From: Physella acuta
Taxonomy: Eukaryota; Mollusca; Gastropoda; Physidae
Direction: 5' to 3'
Length of the DNA stretch: 64,000 bases
Assembly: GCF_028476545.1 (NCBI RefSeq)
Contig: NW_026731982.1
Span: 759,001 to 823,000 of the forward strand
A program made the position numbers and the translations under genes. Positions within the stretch are counted from its first letter, which is position 1, and every line of letters begins with the position of its first letter. This document shows, piece by piece, positions 62,840 to 64,000 of this stretch. The notes under the pieces are model-generated. The model saw only the letters and a list, made by a program, of their open reading frames with translations, had not been told where the DNA came from and ran no database searches.

Positions 62840-63853
62840 TATATATATATATATATAAAGCAATGTATGCGTGTGTGTTTGTTTGTTTGTCCTTTATGCA
62901 TTACTACACCTCTCATTACATCGCCATGAAACTTTGGGAAGTTGTTGAGAATATTCCTGGGGAGGTTTCTGCGAAAAAAGAATTTCAAATTCGCAGGGGT
63001 GGCGCTCCGGCAGGGCGCGATTTGTTTTTCTCTATATACCGCATATAAATATAAAAGTCGATTTTGGTTTGGCATCGTTCATCCGATAGGCATAAAACTT
63101 TGAGGGTTTCATTATACAAACTCTAGGGAAGGTTTCTGTAAAAAATAATTTTTAATTTCGCAAGGGCGGCGCCAAGGGAGGGTGCGTTTTTCTCTATATA
63201 CGGTATCTATATATATAATTCTCTTCTGGGAGCCGTTAGAAAACAAGCTGCAAGCGCGCCTTACAGTCCCCTCTCTTCCTCTCTATCGCTACCACCCCCC
63301 ACCCCCCAACCCCTCACATGGTCTGGTGAGCTGTGGTTCACGCTGTTTACATTTTACAATCATAGAGACGGGTTTGGTGACGGCTATTAGGGGCAGATAA
63401 TTTAGTTTGAAACGATTTCAAACTTAGAGGAGGTAACTAAGAGGAGGCTGCTTTCATGTGGGGGGGGGGGGGGTTAGTGTTTTTAAGCACATTTTTTCAG
63501 TGGCAGCATTGGTACTGTCGAATTCACAAATTATAAATTACAGAAAAGTTGAAAAAAGAACAACTAAATAGCGGTGTATGATACGCAGCGGGTCGGCTCG
63601 TATAAAAATAAAAGTCGATGTTGGTGTGACACCGTTATCCGATAGCCATGATACTTTGGGGGAGATGATTAGAACAATTCAGGGGTTCTGTAAAAAAAAA
63701 ATCCTTTTTTAAATTCGCAAGGGCGGCGCCACGGGAGGCTGCGATTTTTTTTAGGGTTGAACTTTAGTCAATACACGGTTTGGCGCCCAGAGTTTTAGAG
63801 CGACGATGTTGGCACTTGTCATCCGTTAATCGAGCGTCCTGCATAGCGAGTAA
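62840..63853 (+). mobile_element. Second Helitron-like element, head-to-tail with the first, interrupted
   Basis: Directly after the CTAG of the first element comes TATATATATATATATAAAGC and the same 5' block. Fewer modules follow, then GGTTTGGCGCCCAGAGTTTT and CGTCCTGCATAGCGAGTAAG as at 62025-62097. Similarity stops at about 63853, where a reversed family E tail starts. A 395-bp element is inserted at 63206-63600. Confidence 0.75.
63206..63600 (+). mobile_element. Short Helitron-like element (family B), 395 bp, nested
   Basis: Starts TCTATATATATAATTCTC and ends GGGTCGGCTCG after a GCGGTGTATGATACGCAGC hairpin, inserted exactly between A (63205) and T (63601). Removing it restores TATACGGTATATAAAAATAA, the uninterrupted sequence of the other modules (for example around 60725). 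The end CTCG departs from the canonical CTRR by one base. Contains a G run at about 63460. Confidence 0.85.
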
Positions 63854-64000
63854 GCTGTGTGAAGGGCTGTGTCACCGTCCTGATTAACATGAACTAATTA
63901 ACCGCCGCTTTAAATAATAAAAGTTGCATTTTATGTATAATTGCCTAGAGTAAGCATGGTTTCACTAGTGTTATATGTATCATTAACGTCAGCTTCTGCT
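63854..64000 (-). repeat. Reversed tail of family E repeat, third copy, cut by window end
   Basis: Reverse complement of 17960-18195: GTGTGAAGGGCTGTGTCACC, CTGATTAACATGAACTAATT and one 43-bp minisatellite unit. Confidence 0.88.

Overview
Organism and overall character. The window is animal nuclear DNA: strongly AT-rich, with long (TA)n tracts, many G or C homopolymer runs, minisatellites and dense nested transposable elements. It holds no host gene that looks intact. The one recognisable host-derived protein is a 5'-truncated, intronless copy of methionine aminopeptidase 2 (MetAP2), an animal-type sequence. Together with the Helitron, hAT, piggyBac and non-LTR content this suggests an invertebrate. 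A mollusc or other lophotrochozoan is my guess, but the sequence alone does not prove it. I saw no LTR retrotransposon, retrovirus, Polinton, CRISPR array or bacterial gene. Layout, 1-9 kb. A 342-bp tandem array (1-1608) runs into a Helitron-type 3' terminus at 2231. Next come (TA)n tracts, a degenerate Helitron-like module block (3486-4330), a 216-bp hAT MITE (4368-4583), a LINE fragment, and a stacked pair of hAT elements (6437-6681 and 6686-8616) whose 8-bp target duplications are still readable. Layout, 9-27 kb. LINE fragments and more hAT MITEs lead to a piggyBac-type element (13850-16467). A 45-bp minisatellite with a neighbouring 43-bp one follows (17041-18113). Then come a tRNA-His-like locus (22868-22941), a 100-bp-arm perfect palindrome (23084-23318), and a long dispersed repeat containing a hAT element nested in its own family (24641-25045). 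Layout, 27-44 kb. Minisatellites, hAT elements and LINE pieces continue. The best-preserved coding region is at 43591-44439: a 282-codon LINE ORF1-like protein with one CCHC knuckle and three C2H2 zinc fingers, followed directly by a poly-A tail. Layout, 44-64 kb. The MetAP2 retrocopy (44943-47768) is split by a second piggyBac copy at a TTAA in its coding sequence. Then come short Helitron-like elements, a 642-bp tandem duplication of palindrome units (49229-50531), and a long featureless AT-rich stretch. The second 45-bp/43-bp locus (54540-57790) carries a precisely inserted 1190-bp Helitron. The window ends with two head-to-tail Helitron-like elements built of ~165-bp modules, the second containing another Helitron-like insertion. 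How the parts relate. Several insertions can be proved from this window alone, because a paralogous copy lacking the insertion is also present: a Helitron at 55294-56483 against 16947/16948, a hAT at 24641 against 38306-38316, a 762-bp insertion in piggyBac copy 1 against copy 2, and the piggyBac in MetAP2 against the conserved protein sequence. The main pattern is that Helitron-like and hAT elements here carry internal tandem modules that have expanded into satellites.
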